In this document: positions 1 through 8,576 of the stretch, in pieces
Numbering within the stretch: the stretch's first letter is position 1
How the letters are laid out: the number at the start of each line of letters is the position of its first letter
NCBI GenBank assembly: GCA_948439405.1
Contig: CAOJNB010000007.1
Location: 1-64,000, forward strand
Source: an uncultured Coriobacteriaceae bacterium
GTDB lineage: Bacteria; Actinomycetota; Coriobacteriia; Coriobacteriales; Atopobiaceae
Reading direction: 5' to 3'
Length of the DNA: 64,000 nt
The notes under the pieces: model-generated
Database searches by the model: none
What the model saw: the letters and a program-made list of their open reading frames with translations, nothing else
What the model was told of the DNA's origin: nothing
Position numbers and translations under genes: made by a program

Positions 1-531
1 GCACTCGTCGGCGTAGGCCTTCTCGGACTTGCAGCCGCGCACCGGGCAGCGGCCCTGGACCTGGCGGCCGTTGAGGAACTGGCCGGCCTCGACGTCGTAG
101 AACTGGCGGGTGCTCATCTTCCGGAGGAAGCCGCGCTCGTGCAGGCGGCGGATCACCTCGTCGGTGAGGCGGGCGTGGACCTCCGCGGCCGGCTCGAGGC
201 CGCTCCCGGCGTACAGGTCGAGCGAGACGCCGTAGGCGTCGAGCGCCGCGGCCTGGGACTCGTGGAAGGAGCGGACGTAGTCGAGGATCGAGCCCTCGTA
301 CCCCTGCTCGCGGACCTTGCGGTAGCCCTCCATGATCGGCGAGCCGTAGCAGTCCGTGCCGGAGACGAAGACGACGTTGTCCGCGCCGATGCGGTCGCGC
401 AGGAAGCGCGCGGTGAAGTCCGCGGGGACGAACACGCCGGCGACGTGGCCGAAGTGGAGGTCCTTGTTGCCGTAGGGCATGCCGGCGGTCACGACGGCGC
501 GCGCCGGGAAGCTGGGGCGGTTCTGTGGCAT
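1..531 (-). CDS. metG: Methionyl-tRNA synthetase, N-terminal part (runs off the window)
   Basis: Charges tRNA-Met with methionine in the cytosol. Only the first 177 codons are present; the gene continues past base 1. The protein opens with MPQNRPSF and enters the class I Rossmann catalytic domain. The HIGH-type ATP motif appears as HFGH (residues 26-29), preceded by AGMPYGN. Further on are GTDCYGSP and, near the window edge, RCPVRGC with the paired cysteines expected of the zinc-binding connective domain. The start at 531 is the only sensible ATG before the conserved block. It is divergent from the phosphohexomutase gene at 658. Identity is secure from the motifs; nothing can be said about the anticodon-binding half. 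Confidence 0.95.
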   Translation of the reverse strand, partial: MPQNRPSFPARAVVTAGMPYGNKDLHFGHVAGVFVPADFTARFLRDRIGADNVVFVSGTDCYGSPIMEGYRKVREQGYEGSILDYVRSFHESQAAALDAYGVSLDLYAGSGLEPAAEVHARLTDEVIRRLHERGFLRKMSTRQFYDVEAGQFLNGRQVQGRCPVRGCKSEKAYADEC

Positions 532-571
532 GGGATTCCTTCGGGTACCGAGACGTCTTTCGAGCACGTCG

Positions 572-580
572 ATTATCACA
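572..580 (-). promoter_or_regulatory. Extended -10 promoter for metG
   Basis: On the minus strand the hexamer GATAAT (577 to 572) is preceded by TGT, giving an extended -10 (TGn-GATAAT) about 40 bases upstream of the metG ATG. There is no good -35, which is normal for extended -10 promoters and is the pattern at several genes in this window. Confidence 0.5.
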
Positions 581-657
581 CACGCGAGCGGCGGGCGACG
601 CCCTCCCATGGCCTACCCTTATGGGGACTGCGTACGTCCGACGACCTGGGAGGTTTC

Positions 658-2193
658 ATGGACAGGGACTATCGGGGCCTGCGAAACGGCAGCGACATCC
701 GCGGGGTGGCGCTCGCCGGCGTCGAGGGCGAGGAGGTCAACCTCACCCCCGAGGCGGCGCGCCGCCTGGCGCAGGGCTTCGTCGCGTGGCTCTCCGAGCG
801 CTGCGGCCGGCCCGCGACCGAGCTCACCGTCGCCGTGGGGCGCGACCCGCGCCTGTCCGGGGCGGACCTGCTCGCCGCCTTCGAGGAGGGCGCGCTCGAG
901 CTCGGCGTGCGCCTCGTGGACTGCGGGCTGGCCACCACGCCGGCGATGTTCATGACGTGCGTCCTCGAGGGCTTCGAGGCCGACGGCTCCTGCATGGTGA
1001 CCGCGAGCCACCTGCCCTGGAACCGCAACGGCCTCAAGTTCTTCAGCCGCGACGGCGGCCTGGAGAAGGAGGACATCGGCTGGATCGTCGAGGCGGCCGG
1101 CTCCGACGCCCGCCTCGCCGCCCTGCCGCGCGCCGAGGGCGCGGTCGAGCGCCGCGACGTGCTCGGCCCCTACGCCGCGCACCTGCGCTCCATCATCCAG
1201 GCGCACGTGGGCGGCGAGCGCCCGCTGGAGGGCCTCTCGATCTGCGTGGACGCGGGCAACGGGTCGGCGGGCTTCTACGCCACCGACGTCCTCGAGCCGC
1301 TCGGCGCCGACGTCTCGGCGAGCCAGTTCCTCGAGCCGGACGGCTCGTTCCCCAACCACATGCCCAACCCGGAGAACGCCGAGGCGATGGCCTCCGTCTC
1401 GGCGCGCGTGCGCGAGCGCGGCTGCGACCTGGGCGTGATCTTCGACACGGACGTGGACCGCGCGAGCGCCGTCGACGCCGCGGGCAACGAGATCAACCGC
1501 AATGCGATCATCGCGCTCGCCGGCGCCCTCGTCGCCGAGACCCATCCCGGCACCACCGTGGTGACCGACTCGGTCACCTCCGACGAGCTCCACGAGTTCC
1601 TCGAGGGCGAGCTCGGCCTCAGGCACCTGCGCTACCAGCGCGGCTACCGCAACGTCATCAACAAGATGTGCGAGCTCAACGACGAGGGCGTGGACTGCCA
1701 GCTCGCCATCGAGACCTCGGGGCACGCCGCCTTCCTCGAGAACTACGCCCTCGACGACGGCTCCTACCTGGCGACCCGCATTATCGTGAAGGCCGCCAAG
1801 CTCGCCCGCGAGGGCCGCACGATCTCCGACCTGCTCGCGGGTCTCTCCGAGCCCGCTGAGTCCGAGGAGGTGCGCATGGGCATCGCCGGCGAGGGCTTCC
1901 GGGCCACGGGCGACCGCGTCCTCGCCGACCTCGACGCCTGGGTGCGCGGCGAGGGCGCCGCGCTCGCCGCCGCGCGCGGGATGGAGCTCGAGGTCGTCGA
2001 GCCCAACTACGAGGGCATCCGCGTCGCCGTCTCCGGCGACGTGCGCGGCTGGTTCCTGCTGCGCAAGTCCTTGCACGACCCCCTGATGCCGCTCAACGTC
2101 GAGTCCTCGGCCGAGGGCGGCTGCGCGGCCATCCGCGCCCTGCTGCGCGAGGCGCTCGCCGGCGAGGAGGGACTCGACGTCTCGGGCCTGTAG
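658..2193 (+). CDS. Phosphoglucomutase/phosphomannomutase-family phosphohexomutase
   Basis: Alpha-D-phosphohexomutase of 511 residues that moves phosphate between C1 and C6 of a hexose. The phosphoserine loop is TASHLPWNRNG with Ser117 as the likely phosphorylated residue. The Mg-binding loop is DTDVDR (about 263-268) instead of the usual DGDGDR, and the C-terminal phosphate-binding domain ends near NVESSAEGG. The LPWNRNG variant resembles a distinct PMM/PGM subgroup, so substrate (glucose or mannose phosphate) cannot be fixed. ATG 658 was chosen because it has a good ribosome site (CTGGGAGG) and begins at the conserved N-terminus; longer upstream readings have none. The next gene, 52 bases on, is a glycoside hydrolase, so it may feed hexose phosphates into glycolysis or wall-sugar synthesis. 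Confidence 0.85.
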   Translation: MDRDYRGLRNGSDIRGVALAGVEGEEVNLTPEAARRLAQGFVAWLSERCGRPATELTVAVGRDPRLSGADLLAAFEEGALELGVRLVDCGLATTPAMFMTCVLEGFEADGSCMVTASHLPWNRNGLKFFSRDGGLEKEDIGWIVEAAGSDARLAALPRAEGAVERRDVLGPYAAHLRSIIQAHVGGERPLEGLSICVDAGNGSAGFYATDVLEPLGADVSASQFLEPDGSFPNHMPNPENAEAMASVSARVRERGCDLGVIFDTDVDRASAVDAAGNEINRNAIIALAGALVAETHPGTTVVTDSVTSDELHEFLEGELGLRHLRYQRGYRNVINKMCELNDEGVDCQLAIETSGHAAFLENYALDDGSYLATRIIVKAAKLAREGRTISDLLAGLSEPAESEEVRMGIAGEGFRATGDRVLADLDAWVRGEGAALAAARGMELEVVEPNYEGIRVAVSGDVRGWFLLRKSLHDPLMPLNVESSAEGGCAAIRALLREALAGEEGLDVSGL

Positions 2194-2245
2194 GGCCCGG
2201 AGGAGAAGGACGACCCGGGGGAGGAGCCCCCGGTAGGGAGGACCG

Positions 2246-4255
2246 ATGATCTGCGAGCGCGACGGCAAGATCTGGCGAGAGGACGACAAGGAGCTGCTCT
2301 GCATCGAGCCGTGGGGCCCGGACGCGGTGCGCGTGCGCGCCACCCAGTGCCGTGGCTTCAACGACGAGGACCTCTCGGCGCTGCTGCCCCCGGCGCCGAG
2401 CGAGTCCAGCGTGACCGAGCGCGACGGCAACTGGGTGCTCGAGAACGGGCGCATCCGCGCGATCCTGCTCTCGAACGGCAGGATCGTCTACGAGAACGAG
2501 CGCGGCGAGGTGATCCTCGAGGAGTACCAGCGCATCCGCAAGCTCGCCCAGTTCGGCAAGGAGACGATGAAGGAGTTCAAGAGCTCCCTCAAGATCCTCC
2601 CGCGCGCCTTCCGCCCCGTCTACGGCACCGACAACTACCGCCTCGAGGCCCGCTTCGAGCCCCAGGAGGGCGAGAAGATCTTCGGCATGGGCCAGTACCA
2701 GCAGCCCTACCTCGACGTGAAGGGCTGCACCCTCGAGCTCGCGCACCGCAACTCGCAGGCGTCCGTGCCCTTCGCCCTCTCGAGCCGCGGCTACGGCTTC
2801 CTGTGGAACAACCCCGCGATCGGCACGGTGACGTTCGGCAAGAACATGACGGTGTGGACGGCCGAGACGACCAAGCAGCTCGACTACTGGGTGTGCGCCG
2901 GCGACACGCCCGCCCAGATCGTGGAGCGCTACGCCGACGCCACCGGCCACGCGCCGATGATGCCCGAGTTCGGCCTGGGCTTCTGGCAGTGCAAGCTGCG
3001 CTACCAGACGCAGGAGGAGCTGCTCGGGGTGGCGCGAGAGTACCACCGCCGCGGCATCCCCCTCGACGTGATCGTGATCGACTACTTCCACTGGCCGCAC
3101 GCCGGCGACTGGTGCCTCGACCCCACCTACTGGCCGGACCCGAAGGCCATGGTCGAGGAGCTCGAGTCCATGGGCATCAAGCTCATGGTGTCCGTGTGGC
3201 CCACGGTCGACCTCGACTCGCCCAACTACCCCGAGATGGCCGAGCGCCGCATGCTCGTGCGCACCGAGGCGGGGCGCCGCGGCGGCATCCTGATGGGCGC
3301 CTGCCTGATCGACCCCACCAACCCCGACACCCGCTCCTACGTGTGGGACAAGATCAAGCAGGGCTACTACGACGCCGGCATCAGGCTGTTCTGGCTCGAC
3401 GAGGCCGAGCCCGAGTTCAGCGAGTACGACTTCTGGAACTACCGCTACTGGCGCGGCACCGACCTCGAGGTCGGCAACGTCTACCCGGTAGACTACGCCC
3501 GCATGGTCTACGACGGCCAGCGCGCCGAGGGCCAGGAGGGCATCGTCAACCTGCTCAGGTGCGCCTGGGCGGGCTCGCAGCGCTACGGCGTGCTCACCTG
3601 GTCCGGCGACGTCGACTCCAGCTTCCGCGCCCTGCGCAGCCAGCTGCGCGCCGGCCTGAACATGGGGCTCTCGGGCATCCCGTGGTGGACCACCGACATC
3701 GGCGGCTTCCAGGGCGGCGACGTGCGAGACGAGACCTTCCGCGAGCTGCTCCTGCGCTGGTTCGAGTGGGCGACCTTCCTGCCCGTCATGCGCCTGCACG
3801 GCTACCGCGAGCCGGTCAAGGCGCCGCTGTCCGACCACGGCGGCGGCAAGCAGAACTCCGGCGCCGACAACGAGATCTGGTCCTACACGCCCGAGATGTA
3901 CGAGGTCTTCAAGGCCCACATCGAGCTCCGCGAGCGGCTGCGTCCCTACACCCGCAGCCTCATGGCCGAGGCCCACGAGAAGGGCACGCCGGTCATCCGC
4001 CCGCTGTTCTACCAGTACCCCGAGGACGCCCACGCCTGGGACGTCGACGACGAGTACCTGTTCGGTCCGGACGTCCTGGTCGCGCCGATCCTGGAGGAGG
4101 GCGCCCGCGAGCGCGAGGTGTACCTGCCGGCCGGCTCGTGGCGCTGCGCGCTCGACGGCTCGGTGGTCGAGGGCCCGGCGACCGTGACCGCCCAGGCGCC
4201 CGTCGAGGCGATCCCGGTGTTCGTGCGCGCCGGCGCGCTCGAGGGCGTGCTCTAG
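2246..4255 (+). CDS. Glycoside hydrolase family 31 (alpha-glucosidase/alpha-xylosidase type)
   Basis: Retaining alpha-glycosidase of 669 residues with no signal peptide, so probably cytoplasmic. An N-terminal beta-sandwich runs to about residue 230, followed by the TIM barrel. The GH31 nucleophile motif is WLDEAEPE with Asp385. The acid/base lies in WSGD (Asp455), followed by the typical GIPWWTTDIGGF. A C-terminal beta domain contains DEYLFGPDVLVAPI, standard for GH31. Whether it is an alpha-xylosidase, alpha-glucosidase or transglucosylase cannot be read from motifs alone. It sits between a phosphohexomutase and a sugar isomerase on the same strand (44 bases before the latter), which suggests a small operon for intracellular use of an alpha-linked oligosaccharide. 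Confidence 0.9.
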   Translation: MICERDGKIWREDDKELLCIEPWGPDAVRVRATQCRGFNDEDLSALLPPAPSESSVTERDGNWVLENGRIRAILLSNGRIVYENERGEVILEEYQRIRKLAQFGKETMKEFKSSLKILPRAFRPVYGTDNYRLEARFEPQEGEKIFGMGQYQQPYLDVKGCTLELAHRNSQASVPFALSSRGYGFLWNNPAIGTVTFGKNMTVWTAETTKQLDYWVCAGDTPAQIVERYADATGHAPMMPEFGLGFWQCKLRYQTQEELLGVAREYHRRGIPLDVIVIDYFHWPHAGDWCLDPTYWPDPKAMVEELESMGIKLMVSVWPTVDLDSPNYPEMAERRMLVRTEAGRRGGILMGACLIDPTNPDTRSYVWDKIKQGYYDAGIRLFWLDEAEPEFSEYDFWNYRYWRGTDLEVGNVYPVDYARMVYDGQRAEGQEGIVNLLRCAWAGSQRYGVLTWSGDVDSSFRALRSQLRAGLNMGLSGIPWWTTDIGGFQGGDVRDETFRELLLRWFEWATFLPVMRLHGYREPVKAPLSDHGGGKQNSGADNEIWSYTPEMYEVFKAHIELRERLRPYTRSLMAEAHEKGTPVIRPLFYQYPEDAHAWDVDDEYLFGPDVLVAPILEEGAREREVYLPAGSWRCALDGSVVEGPATVTAQAPVEAIPVFVRAGALEGVL

Positions 4256-4299
4256 GCCGCGCTCGAGGAACGAGAGGCGACGAGGAGGAGGAACGACCC

Positions 4300-5154
4300 A
4301 TGGAACACGTCAGGCGGAGCCAGCTGGCCCTCTCGAACTTCCCGTACACGAAGTACAGCCTCGACTGGACGCTCGACTCGCTCGAGCGGATCGGCGGGCC
4401 GTGCATCGAGTTCTACGCGGCGCACCCGCACTTCGCGCTCGCCGACGCGACGCCCGCGCGCATCACGGCGCTCGCGCACAAGATCCGCAAGCACAACCTG
4501 CGCGTCGTGGACTTCTGCCCCGAGAACTGCAGCTACCCGCTGAACGCGGCCTCCGCCGACCCCGAGGTCGCGCGCCGCACGATCGACGAGTACGTCCGCG
4601 GCATCCAGACGTCCTCTGAGCTCGAGTGCCCGTACTGCCTGTTCTTCCCGGGGATCCCCCTCAAGGACGAGGACCTCGACGAGGTGTGGGACCGCTCCGT
4701 GGCGGCCTTCCGCTACCTCGCGGACTTCGCCGAGCCCTACGGCGTGACGCTGCTGCTCGAGTCCACGAAGGTCACGAGCTCGATCATCTACTCCACCGAG
4801 AAGCAGCTCGAGTTCATGGAGGCCGTCGGCGCCGACAACGTCGACTGCATGATCGACGTCACGAACTGCCTCGGCATCCACGAGACGCTCGACGAGGTCT
4901 ACGACCGCCTCACGATTGACCACGTCAAGCACGTGCACTTCAAGAACGCCAAGGGCACGCCCGAGAGCTTCTCGGTGTGCACGCCGGGCGAGGGCTTCAT
5001 GGACCTCGAGGGCCTCGTGCGTCGCCTCGACGCCGACGGCTACGACGGCTACTTCGGCTGCGAGGTCTTCAAGCCCTACTACTACGAGCCCGAGCAGGCG
5101 ATGATCCAGTTCCGCGACTGGTTCGACGCCCTCGGCCCGGTGATGGACTGGTAG
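4300..5154 (+). CDS. Sugar phosphate isomerase/epimerase (xylose isomerase-like TIM barrel)
   Basis: 284-residue AP-endonuclease-2/xylose-isomerase-like TIM barrel. Likely metal ligands are the acidic residues in LLLESTK, MIDVTNC, HVHFKN and FGCEVFK, the order seen in ketose epimerases and inosose/hydroxypyruvate isomerase relatives. The ATG has a strong purine-rich ribosome site (GAGGAGGAGGAA). It follows the GH31 gene by 44 bases and is followed by a hairpin terminator, so it closes the operon. The exact sugar is unknown; this family covers D-tagatose/D-psicose epimerases, IolE/IolI and L-xylulose-5-phosphate epimerases. The context suggests it acts on the product of the glycosidase. Confidence 0.75.
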   Translation: MEHVRRSQLALSNFPYTKYSLDWTLDSLERIGGPCIEFYAAHPHFALADATPARITALAHKIRKHNLRVVDFCPENCSYPLNAASADPEVARRTIDEYVRGIQTSSELECPYCLFFPGIPLKDEDLDEVWDRSVAAFRYLADFAEPYGVTLLLESTKVTSSIIYSTEKQLEFMEAVGADNVDCMIDVTNCLGIHETLDEVYDRLTIDHVKHVHFKNAKGTPESFSVCTPGEGFMDLEGLVRRLDADGYDGYFGCEVFKPYYYEPEQAMIQFRDWFDALGPVMDW

Positions 5155-5180
5155 GGGAGCCCGACAGCCCCCTGCGCTTC

Positions 5181-5216
5181 GAGGCGCCCCCCGGCTCCGG
5201 TGCCGGAGGGCGCCTC
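5181..5216 (+). terminator. Hairpin terminator after the isomerase gene
   Basis: Inverted repeat GAGGCGCCC...GGGCGCCTC with an inner CCGG/CCGG extension, followed by CTTCGTC. It lies 27 bases after the stop codon. The T-run is weak, as is common in GC-rich actinobacteria. Confidence 0.6.
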
Positions 5217-5239
5217 CTTCGTCGGCGAGGGCTCTCGGA

Positions 5240-5301
5240 CGGCGTAGGAAGCTCGCCCCATCCTGGCGAACGCGCCAGCTCGACCCGAGCTTCGTACGCC
5301 G
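5240..5301. repeat. Palindromic intergenic repeat, copy A
   Basis: Outer arms CGGCGTAGGAAGCTCG (5240-5255) and CGAGCTTCGTACGCCG (5286-5301) are inverted copies matching at 15 of 16 positions. The interior contains a nested CTGGCG-AACG-CGCCAG hairpin. The same arm sequence (GTACGAAGCTCG) and interior (CCTGG...AACG...CCAG) recur at 43788-43841, so this is a repeat family and not only a terminator. Confidence 0.65.
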
Positions 5302-5346
5302 GAGCCGCGTCCCGGGGCCGCCGCGCCCCGCCTGCGACGCACGAGA

Positions 5347-5380
5347 GAGGGGGCGCGCGGCCGAAGCCGCGCGCCCCCTC
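5347..5380 (-). terminator. Terminator of the amino-acid ABC transporter operon
   Basis: A 15-base perfect inverted repeat (GAGGGGGCGCGCGGC and its complement, loop CGAA plus one base) lies 26 bases after the minus-strand stop codon of the ATPase gene. Read on the minus strand it is the expected rho-independent hairpin, without a long T-run. Confidence 0.65.
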
Positions 5381-5405
5381 GCGTCAAGTCTCGTTCGCGG
5401 TCCGC

Positions 5406-6146
5406 CTACGCCTCGAGCACCTTGTTCAGGAAGGCCTGGGTGCGCGGGTTCTGCGGGTCGTCGAAAATCTGCTCCGGCGAGCCCTCCTCGGCGATCACGC
5501 CGCCGTCGATGAAGAGCACGCGATTGGCGACGTTGCGCGCGAAGCCCATCTCGTGGGTGACGCAGGCCATCGTCATGCCCTCGCTCGCGAGGCCGCGCAT
5601 GACGTCGAGGACCTCGCCGACCATCTCGGGGTCGAGCGCGGAGGTCGGCTCGTCGAACAGCATCAGGCCCGGGTTCATGGCCAGGGCGCGCGCGATGGCG
5701 ACGCGCTGCTGCTGGCCGCCGGAGAGGCTGCGGGGACGGGCGTCGGCCTTGTCCTCGAGCCCGACGCGCCTGAGCAGCGAAAGGGCCTTCTCCTTGGCCT
5801 CGGCCTCGTTCATGCGCTTGCGCAGGACCGGGGCGATGGTGATGTTCTCGAGCACGGAGAGGTGCGGGAACAGGTTGAACTGCTGGAACACCATGCCGAC
5901 GTCCTCGCGCAGGGTGTCGATGTTCTTCGCGTTGGGGTCCATGAGGTGGCCGTCCACCTTGATGGTGCCCTCGCTGGGGGTCTCAAGGCAGTTGATGCAG
6001 CGCAGGAAGGTCGACTTGCCCGAGCCCGACGGCCCGATGATGCAGACAACCTCGCCCGGCATGATGTCGCAGTCGATGCCGCGCAGGACCTCGTTGTCGC
6101 CGAACCTCTTGTGGAGGTTGCGGATCTCTACCTTCGGCTTAGTCAA
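5406..6146 (-). CDS. glnQ: Polar amino-acid ABC transporter, ATP-binding subunit
   Basis: 246-residue ABC ATPase that powers uptake of a polar amino acid such as glutamine, cystine or glutamate. Walker A is GPSGSGKS (38-45), the Q-loop is VFQQFNLF, the signature is LSGGQQQR, and Walker B is [12 protein letters not shown] with the switch histidine in CVTHEMGFA. Length and motifs are those of the GlnQ/ArtP family. It overlaps the permease gene by 8 bases and is the last gene of the three-gene operon (binding protein, permease, ATPase). The substrate is not visible in the ATPase; the glnQ symbol reflects the family only. Confidence 0.92.
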   Translation of the reverse strand: MTKPKVEIRNLHKRFGDNEVLRGIDCDIMPGEVVCIIGPSGSGKSTFLRCINCLETPSEGTIKVDGHLMDPNAKNIDTLREDVGMVFQQFNLFPHLSVLENITIAPVLRKRMNEAEAKEKALSLLRRVGLEDKADARPRSLSGGQQQRVAIARALAMNPGLMLFDEPTSALDPEMVGEVLDVMRGLASEGMTMACVTHEMGFARNVANRVLFIDGGVIAEEGSPEQIFDDPQNPRTQAFLNKVLEA

Positions 6147-6792
6147 GGGACACCTTCTTCTCGAGGATGCGGGAGACGACCGTGAGCAGGTAGATCGTCA
6201 CGAAGTACAGGATGGCGACCATGATCCACACCTCGAAGGAGCGGTAGGTGCGCGCGATGATCATCTGGCCCATGCGGGTGAGCTCGGCCAGGCCGATGAC
6301 GCAGATGATCGACGTGTCCTTGATCGTGATGCACCACTGGTTGACCACCGACGGGATGCAGATGCGGATGGCCTGCGGCAGGATGATGCGCCAGGTCGTC
6401 TGGGCCGCGGACATGCCCAGGCTGCGGGCGGCCTCGCGCTGGCCCTTGTCGACGGCCTGGATGCCGCCGCGGAAGATCTCGGAGAGGTAGCCGCCCGCGT
6501 TCAGCGACAGGGCGATGACGCCCGCGGTGAACGCGTCGATGCGCACGCCCAGGACCCCGGAGACGCCGAAGTAGATGAAGAAGGCCTGGACCAGGAGGGG
6601 AGTGCTCCGAATGATCGCCACGTAGGCGCTGTTGAGCCAGCGAAGCGGCGGGATCTTGCTCATGCCGCACAGCGAGGCTGCGATGCCGAGCACCATGGCG
6701 ATGAGGAGCGAGATGACGGCCAGCTGCAGGGTGAGGGCGAGGCCCTCCAGCAGCATGGGCATCGACTGCCCCATGAGTTCGAAGAATGACAT
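6139..6792 (-). CDS. Polar amino-acid ABC transporter permease (HisM/GlnP family)
   Basis: 217-residue inner-membrane permease. Several hydrophobic segments are visible (about 10-35, 55-80, 90-115, 185-210). The cytoplasmic EAA loop reads EAARSLGMS followed by [11 protein letters not shown], the contact site for the ATPase, as in the HEQRO permease family. One permease is present, so the transporter would work as a homodimer. It lies 52 bases downstream of the binding-protein gene and overlaps the ATPase gene. Confidence 0.9.
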   Translation of the reverse strand: MSFFELMGQSMPMLLEGLALTLQLAVISLLIAMVLGIAASLCGMSKIPPLRWLNSAYVAIIRSTPLLVQAFFIYFGVSGVLGVRIDAFTAGVIALSLNAGGYLSEIFRGGIQAVDKGQREAARSLGMSAAQTTWRIILPQAIRICIPSVVNQWCITIKDTSIICVIGLAELTRMGQMIIARTYRSFEVWIMVAILYFVTIYLLTVVSRILEKKVSLD

Positions 6793-6844
6793 AGGCGTGA
6801 CTCTCTAACTACTCCTGGTCCAGACCGTTCGTTCGCGTACGGCT

Positions 6845-7666
6845 CTACTCGCCGAGGTAGGTGGCGACGATCTCGTCGTAGGTGCCGTCCTCGCGGATGT
6901 TGGTGAGGCCCGCGTTGAACATCTCGAGCAGCTCGGCGTTCTCGCCCTTCTTGACGCCGAAGCCGTACTGGCTGGCGAACTCGCTGTCGGTGCCGCAGTC
7001 GGCGATGACCTCGAGGCTGACGGAGCCGGTGGCGATGGCGTACTCCATGACCGGGGTGTCCTCGAAGCAGGCGGCGGAGTTACCGGTGCCGACCTCCTGG
7101 TACATCATGTCGGAGGTCTCGAAGGTGGTCATGGTGAAGCCGTACTCGTCGGCGATGCTCTCGGCCCAGTCGGCGCTCATGGTGCCGATCTTGACGGCGA
7201 CGTTGAGGCCCTCGAGGTCCTCGAGGGAGGTGATGCCGGAGTCGGGGTCGGCGGCGCAGCACACGGTGGAGTCGAAGTACGGGTCGGAGAAGTCGAAGGT
7301 CTCCTTGCGCTCCTCGGTGATGCTCATGCCGGCGATGATGCCGTCGGCCTGGCCGGACTGGACGGCCTCGGTCGCGGCCTGGAAGCCCAGGGCGTCGAGG
7401 TCGACCTGGAAGCCCTGGTCCTCGGCGATGGCGTAGAGCATGTCGATGTCGATGCCGACGTACTCGTTGTTCTCGTCGGCGTACTCGAACGGGGCGAAGG
7501 TGGTGTCGGTAGCGATGGTGTAGGTCTCGCCGGAGGCGGCGGAGCCGGCGCTGCCCTCGTCGGCGGCGTCGGAGCCGGAGCTGCAGCCGGCCAGCAGCAC
7601 GACCCCCGCGCCGGCCGCGGCGGTGGTGAGGAAGCTCCTCCTGGACAGGTTCGCACTGGTCTTCAT
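6845..7666 (-). CDS. Amino-acid ABC transporter substrate-binding lipoprotein
   Basis: 273-residue family 3 solute-binding protein. The signal peptide carries a twin-arginine-like RRSFL and ends in the lipobox LLAGC, so the mature protein is a lipid-anchored extracellular receptor. The mature part has DTTFAPFEY, the usual opening of this family, then GIDIDML and an Arg/Asp ligand site near FDFSDPYF. ATG 7666 was chosen over ATG 7669 and a further upstream start because GGAGG sits five bases from it and the signal peptide begins there. First gene of the transporter operon. The substrate is unproven; arginine, cystine or glutamine are all possible. Confidence 0.9.
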   Translation of the reverse strand: MKTSANLSRRSFLTTAAAGAGVVLLAGCSSGSDAADEGSAGSAASGETYTIATDTTFAPFEYADENNEYVGIDIDMLYAIAEDQGFQVDLDALGFQAATEAVQSGQADGIIAGMSITEERKETFDFSDPYFDSTVCCAADPDSGITSLEDLEGLNVAVKIGTMSADWAESIADEYGFTMTTFETSDMMYQEVGTGNSAACFEDTPVMEYAIATGSVSLEVIADCGTDSEFASQYGFGVKKGENAELLEMFNAGLTNIREDGTYDEIVATYLGE

Positions 7667-7885
7667 CATGTCCTCCAACTCGTCGGTCGTCCGCACCCTG
7701 TGGCAGACGAATCCCTGTTCCACCCTAGGCGTCCCCGGCCCGGCCGCCTTCGGCGGGAGGGCTCTCGTAACTGGGGTTTTACCGATCCCAGGGGTGGGCC
7801 GAGCGGTCCGCGCGCGTCATGCGGCGACCGGTCAGTTTTCCTAAGTATAGGGATACGCGCCCCCGCGTGCTCGCGGGCGCCCCTG

Positions 7886-8530
7886 CTAGGCCCCCATGGC
7901 CTCCTTGATCGCGCGGGCGGCGGCCGCCGGGTCGTCGGCCTTGATGATGCCCGAGCCGCTGATCACGACGTCGGGCGCGGCGGCGACGATCTCGGCCATG
8001 GCGCCCGGCTTGACCCCGCCGCTGATCACGGAGAGGCAGCCCGAGCCGGGCGTGAGGTTCTCCTTGATGACCCTGAGCGCCTCGACGGGGGTGTCGATGG
8101 TGCCGAGCATGTCGTGGGCGGTGTGCACGGCGACCGAACCGACGCCGAGGGCCTCGAGCTCGCGGGTGCGCGAGGCGAGCTCCTCGGCGCGGATGCCGAT
8201 GGTGTCGGCGCACACGTAGCCGTCGTAGCGGCCGGCCGCCTCGACGGCGCCGGCGACGGTGGAGTCGTTCGTGATGCCGAGCACCGTGACGACGTCGGCG
8301 CCGGCCTTGAAGCCGAGCTCGGCGATCGAGCGGCCGCCGTCCATGATCTTGGCGTCGAACAGGACGCACTTGTCGGGGTAGGCGTCCTTGAGCGCGCGGG
8401 CGGCCTGCGCGCCCTCGGCCACGACGAGCGGCGTGCCCACCTCCACGATGTCCACGTACGGGGCGACGAGCCGCATCATCGCGAGCGCGTCGTCGATGGT
8501 CTTCACGTCGAGTGCCACCTGGAGCTGCAT
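7886..8530 (-). CDS. 3-hexulose-6-phosphate synthase / 3-keto-L-gulonate-6-phosphate decarboxylase family
   Basis: 214-residue TIM barrel of the orotidine monophosphate decarboxylase superfamily. It starts MQLQVALD, has VDIVEVGTP and the catalytic metal motif DAKIMDGG, then VTVLGITNDST and a C-terminal phosphate site near SGSGIIKADDP. MQLQVALD and the VTVLG/STVAGAV segment look more like HPS (HxlA). The neighbouring kinase and epimerase genes instead match the E. coli sgb/yia-type set, whose enzyme is the decarboxylase. Both enzymes share this fold and motif, so the reaction is left open. It lies 46 bases downstream of the kinase gene, on the same strand. Confidence 0.75.
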   Translation of the reverse strand: MQLQVALDVKTIDDALAMMRLVAPYVDIVEVGTPLVVAEGAQAARALKDAYPDKCVLFDAKIMDGGRSIAELGFKAGADVVTVLGITNDSTVAGAVEAAGRYDGYVCADTIGIRAEELASRTRELEALGVGSVAVHTAHDMLGTIDTPVEALRVIKENLTPGSGCLSVISGGVKPGAMAEIVAAAPDVVISGSGIIKADDPAAAARAIKEAMGA

Positions 8531-8576
8531 GCCGTGTCCTCCTCGTGTCCGCGCCCCTCGGGGCGCCTCGTTCCCG

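Noticed and set aside
7844..7849. TATACT as the promoter of the amino-acid ABC operon (minus strand).
   Set aside because: A good hexamer, but with no -35 or TGn and about 178 bases from the start codon; not strong enough to list.
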